Shown in pieces: positions 7,050 through 8,274 of a stretch of DNA of 8,274 nucleotides (the stretch's first letter is position 1; every line of letters begins with the position of its first letter). Both the position numbers and the translations under genes were made by a program. The notes beneath the pieces are model-generated. The model was not told where the DNA came from, did no database searches, and saw only the letters and a program-made list of their open reading frames with translations. Source of the stretch: Pseudomonadota bacterium (GTDB taxonomy: Bacteria; Pseudomonadota; Alphaproteobacteria; Acetobacterales; Acetobacteraceae); contig JAJXSZ010000130.1 of assembly GCA_021784255.1 (NCBI GenBank), positions 1-8,274 of the forward strand, read 5' to 3'.

Positions 7050-7882
7050 GCGTTGGTTCCATGCGCGAGGGCGGGCGCCGCCGGCGCCAGCCGGTGGAGG
7101 ATGTCGGCGGTGAGGCCGGCGAAATCGGCGCTGCCGCGATCGTGCGCGGCGGTGCCCGGGCGCAGGCTGTGGATGACGCGCCCCGGCCGCGCGCCCATCA
7201 CGAACACGACGTCGCCGAGATAGACCGCTTCTGCAACGTCATGGGTGACGAACAGCACCGTCATGCCGGCATCGGCGACGATACGCCGCAGCTCCTCCTG
7301 CAGCAGCACGCGGGTATGCGCATCGACCGCCGCGAACGGTTCGTCCATCAGCAGCACGTCGGGCTGCAGCGCCAGCGCCCGCGCGATGCCGACCCTGCTC
7401 GCCATGCCGCCGGAAAGCTCGTGCGGATAGGCGTCCGCAAACCCGTGCAACCCCACCAGCTCGAGCATCGCGCGCGCCCGCTCGGCGGCCTGGGCGCGTC
7501 TCATGCCCTGCGCCTCGCAGCCGAAGGCGATGTTGCCGAGAACGCTCTTCCAGGGAAACAGCGCCGGGCGCTGGAAGACGATGGCGAGGCGGGCCTGGCC
7601 GTCGTGTCCGCGTCCGATCGCGATCCGCCCCTCGTCGGCGCGCGCGAGCCCGCCGACGATGTCGAGCAGCGTACTCTTGCCGCAGCCGGAAGGCCCGACG
7701 AGGCACGCGAAGCTGCCGCCCTCGACGACGAGGTTGACCTCCTGCAACGCCCGCACCGCGCCGGCGCGGGCGTGATAGGTCAGGCCGACTCCCTCGACGC
7801 GGATCTCGGGGCCCGCCTGCGCGGGTCCGGCACGGGGCTGGCCGCGCGGCGCGGCGGCCCCCGCGTCGTCTTGCTGGACCAT
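7046..7882 (-). CDS. ABC transporter ATP-binding protein, NitT/TauT (SsuB/TauB) type
   Basis: The 278-residue cytoplasmic ATPase powers the importer encoded downstream. All nucleotide-binding motifs are intact: Walker A GPSGCGKST (63-71), Q-loop Gln104 in FQRPALFPWKSV, signature LSGGM (156-160), Walker B VLLMDEPF (176-183), D-loop AVD (185-187) and switch His214 in THD. LFPWKSVLGNI and the short LSGGM signature are typical of the nitrate/sulfonate/taurine group. The residues after the signature read ASRVGIARAL where RQRVALARAL is usual. Residues 1-25 are a Gly/Ala/Pro-rich extension before the fold begins at about EIRVEGVGLTY. ATG 7882 is supported by GAGGAA just upstream and by an in-frame TGA at 7889-7891, which excludes a longer protein. 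Its first 103 nt overlap the end of the regulator gene in another frame, and it overlaps the CoA-transferase gene by 4 nt. Confidence 0.95.
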   Translation of the reverse strand: MVQQDDAGAAAPRGQPRAGPAQAGPEIRVEGVGLTYHARAGAVRALQEVNLVVEGGSFACLVGPSGCGKSTLLDIVGGLARADEGRIAIGRGHDGQARLAIVFQRPALFPWKSVLGNIAFGCEAQGMRRAQAAERARAMLELVGLHGFADAYPHELSGGMASRVGIARALALQPDVLLMDEPFAAVDAHTRVLLQEELRRIVADAGMTVLFVTHDVAEAVYLGDVVFVMGARPGRVIHSLRPGTAAHDRGSADFAGLTADILHRLAPAAPALAHGTNA

Positions 7883-8274
7883 GTTTCCTCACGCTCTTTG
7901 GCGCCGTCTGTCGCGGCGTTCTTCGTTGCCGGCTGCCGCGCGAAGGCGGCGAGCATCCGCACGTGATTGGCTTCGACCAGCCGCCAGGCGCGGGCCGCGG
8001 CTTCCTCGGCGTCACGCGCGCGCACCGCCTCGCGCAGCCTGGTCCCGAATTGCGCGGCACTGCGCCGCGCCGCCGGCGTCTGGTGCGCCAGCAATGCGTA
8101 GGCGCGGTACGACTGGCGTGTCATCCGCGCGAGGATCGCCTGCAGCCGCGCGTTGCCGCAGCGCTCGCGGACATAGAGGCTCGAGGCCTGCGTCGCTGCG
8201 GTGAAGATCTCGGGGGTCGTCGCTGGAATGGCCGCCAGTTCGTTCACGCGCAGGCTGAGGCGGGTGAAGCCCTC
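7780..8274 (-). CDS. GntR-family-like transcriptional regulator, C-terminal FCD-type domain (N-terminus outside window)
   Basis: The frame is open from the window edge to TGA 7782-7780, giving the last 164 residues; the DNA-binding part is not in the window. Residues 1-112 look all-helical and follow the FCD ligand-binding pattern of GntR regulators: a pre-GN helix ending YVRERCGN (34-41), RLQAILARMTRQSYRAYALL (43-62), a TPAARRS turn, and LREAVRARDAEEAAARAW (80-97). The Asp and His residues that bind metal in typical FCD domains are not found at the matching places, so this is either a metal-free branch or a related helical regulator. Residues from about 113 on are an Arg/Pro/Ala-rich tail, and the last 34 are encoded within the ATPase gene. 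Lying first in the operon on the same strand, it probably responds to the transported acid or its CoA derivative. Family assignment is by pattern only. Confidence 0.65.
   Translation of the reverse strand, partial: EGFTRLSLRVNELAAIPATTPEIFTAATQASSLYVRERCGNARLQAILARMTRQSYRAYALLAHQTPAARRSAAQFGTRLREAVRARDAEEAAARAWRLVEANHVRMLAAFARQPATKNAATDGAKEREETWSSKTTRGPPRRAASPVPDPRRRAPRSASRESA
7885..7890 (-). promoter_or_regulatory. Ribosome binding site of the ABC ATPase gene, inside the regulator gene
   Basis: GAGGAA on the minus strand lies 2 nt before ATG 7882 (4 nt counting from the GAGG core). The spacing is tight but usable. It supports the ATPase start despite the long overlap with the regulator frame. 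Confidence 0.5.

Noticed and set aside
5869..7062. A 397-codon minus-strand frame overlapping the CoA-transferase gene
   Set aside because: It is out of frame with a textbook CaiB/BaiF protein and is low-complexity, Arg/Gly/Ala-rich translation.
5835..7223. A 462-codon plus-strand frame opposite the CoA-transferase
   Set aside because: It has Arg/His/Gly-rich composition with no domain and is the antisense shadow of a real gene.
1..8274. tRNA, rRNA, CRISPR arrays, insertion sequences, attachment sites or tandem repeats
   Set aside because: None seen by eye. Short GC-rich repeats such as the Ala/Pro linker in the DUF610 gene (about 2116-2190) are low-complexity coding sequence.

Overview
The window is very GC-rich and densely coded, with no RNA genes, mobile elements, CRISPR arrays or long non-coding stretches. 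Codon use, protein families and gene order (envC-like, ctpA, DUF610, rppH) point to an alphaproteobacterium, most likely Rhodospirillales/Acetobacteraceae. That placement is inference from sequence style; no search was run.

Left half, plus strand (1-3305): a housekeeping cell-envelope block. It opens with the C-terminal end of an EnvC-like degenerate LytM/M23 protein (murein hydrolase activator). Next is ctpA, a periplasmic PDZ-containing serine protease of family S41 with an intact Ser/Lys/Gln catalytic set. Then comes a membrane-anchored 'divergent polysaccharide deacetylase' (DUF610/YibQ family) whose N-terminal acidic motif is missing, and finally rppH, a Nudix RNA pyrophosphohydrolase that overlaps the DUF610 gene by 4 nt. 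The order is familiar from alphaproteobacteria.

Right half, minus strand (8274 down to 3324): one compact transport operon converging on the first block with 18 nt between stop codons. In transcription order it holds the C-terminal part of a GntR/FCD-like regulator (cut by the window edge), a NitT/TauT-type ABC ATPase, a family III (CaiB/BaiF) CoA-transferase, a periplasmic substrate-binding protein, and two different SsuC/TauC-like permeases. Three junctions are 4-nt stop/start overlaps, one is a 20-nt gap carrying a strong ribosome binding site, and the regulator/ATPase junction is an unusual 103-nt overlap in different frames.

The likely logic of the operon is import of a small organic acid by the ABC system (SBP, two permeases, ATPase), activation to its CoA thioester by the CoA-transferase, and control by the GntR-like protein. 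The substrate cannot be read from the sequence. Nothing here is a clearly new system. The points most worth following are the CoA-transferase placed inside the transporter operon, the asymmetric permease pair in which one member has lost the EAA-loop consensus, the metal-ligand-free FCD-like regulator with its long run-on overlap, and the DUF610 protein lacking its acidic motif.
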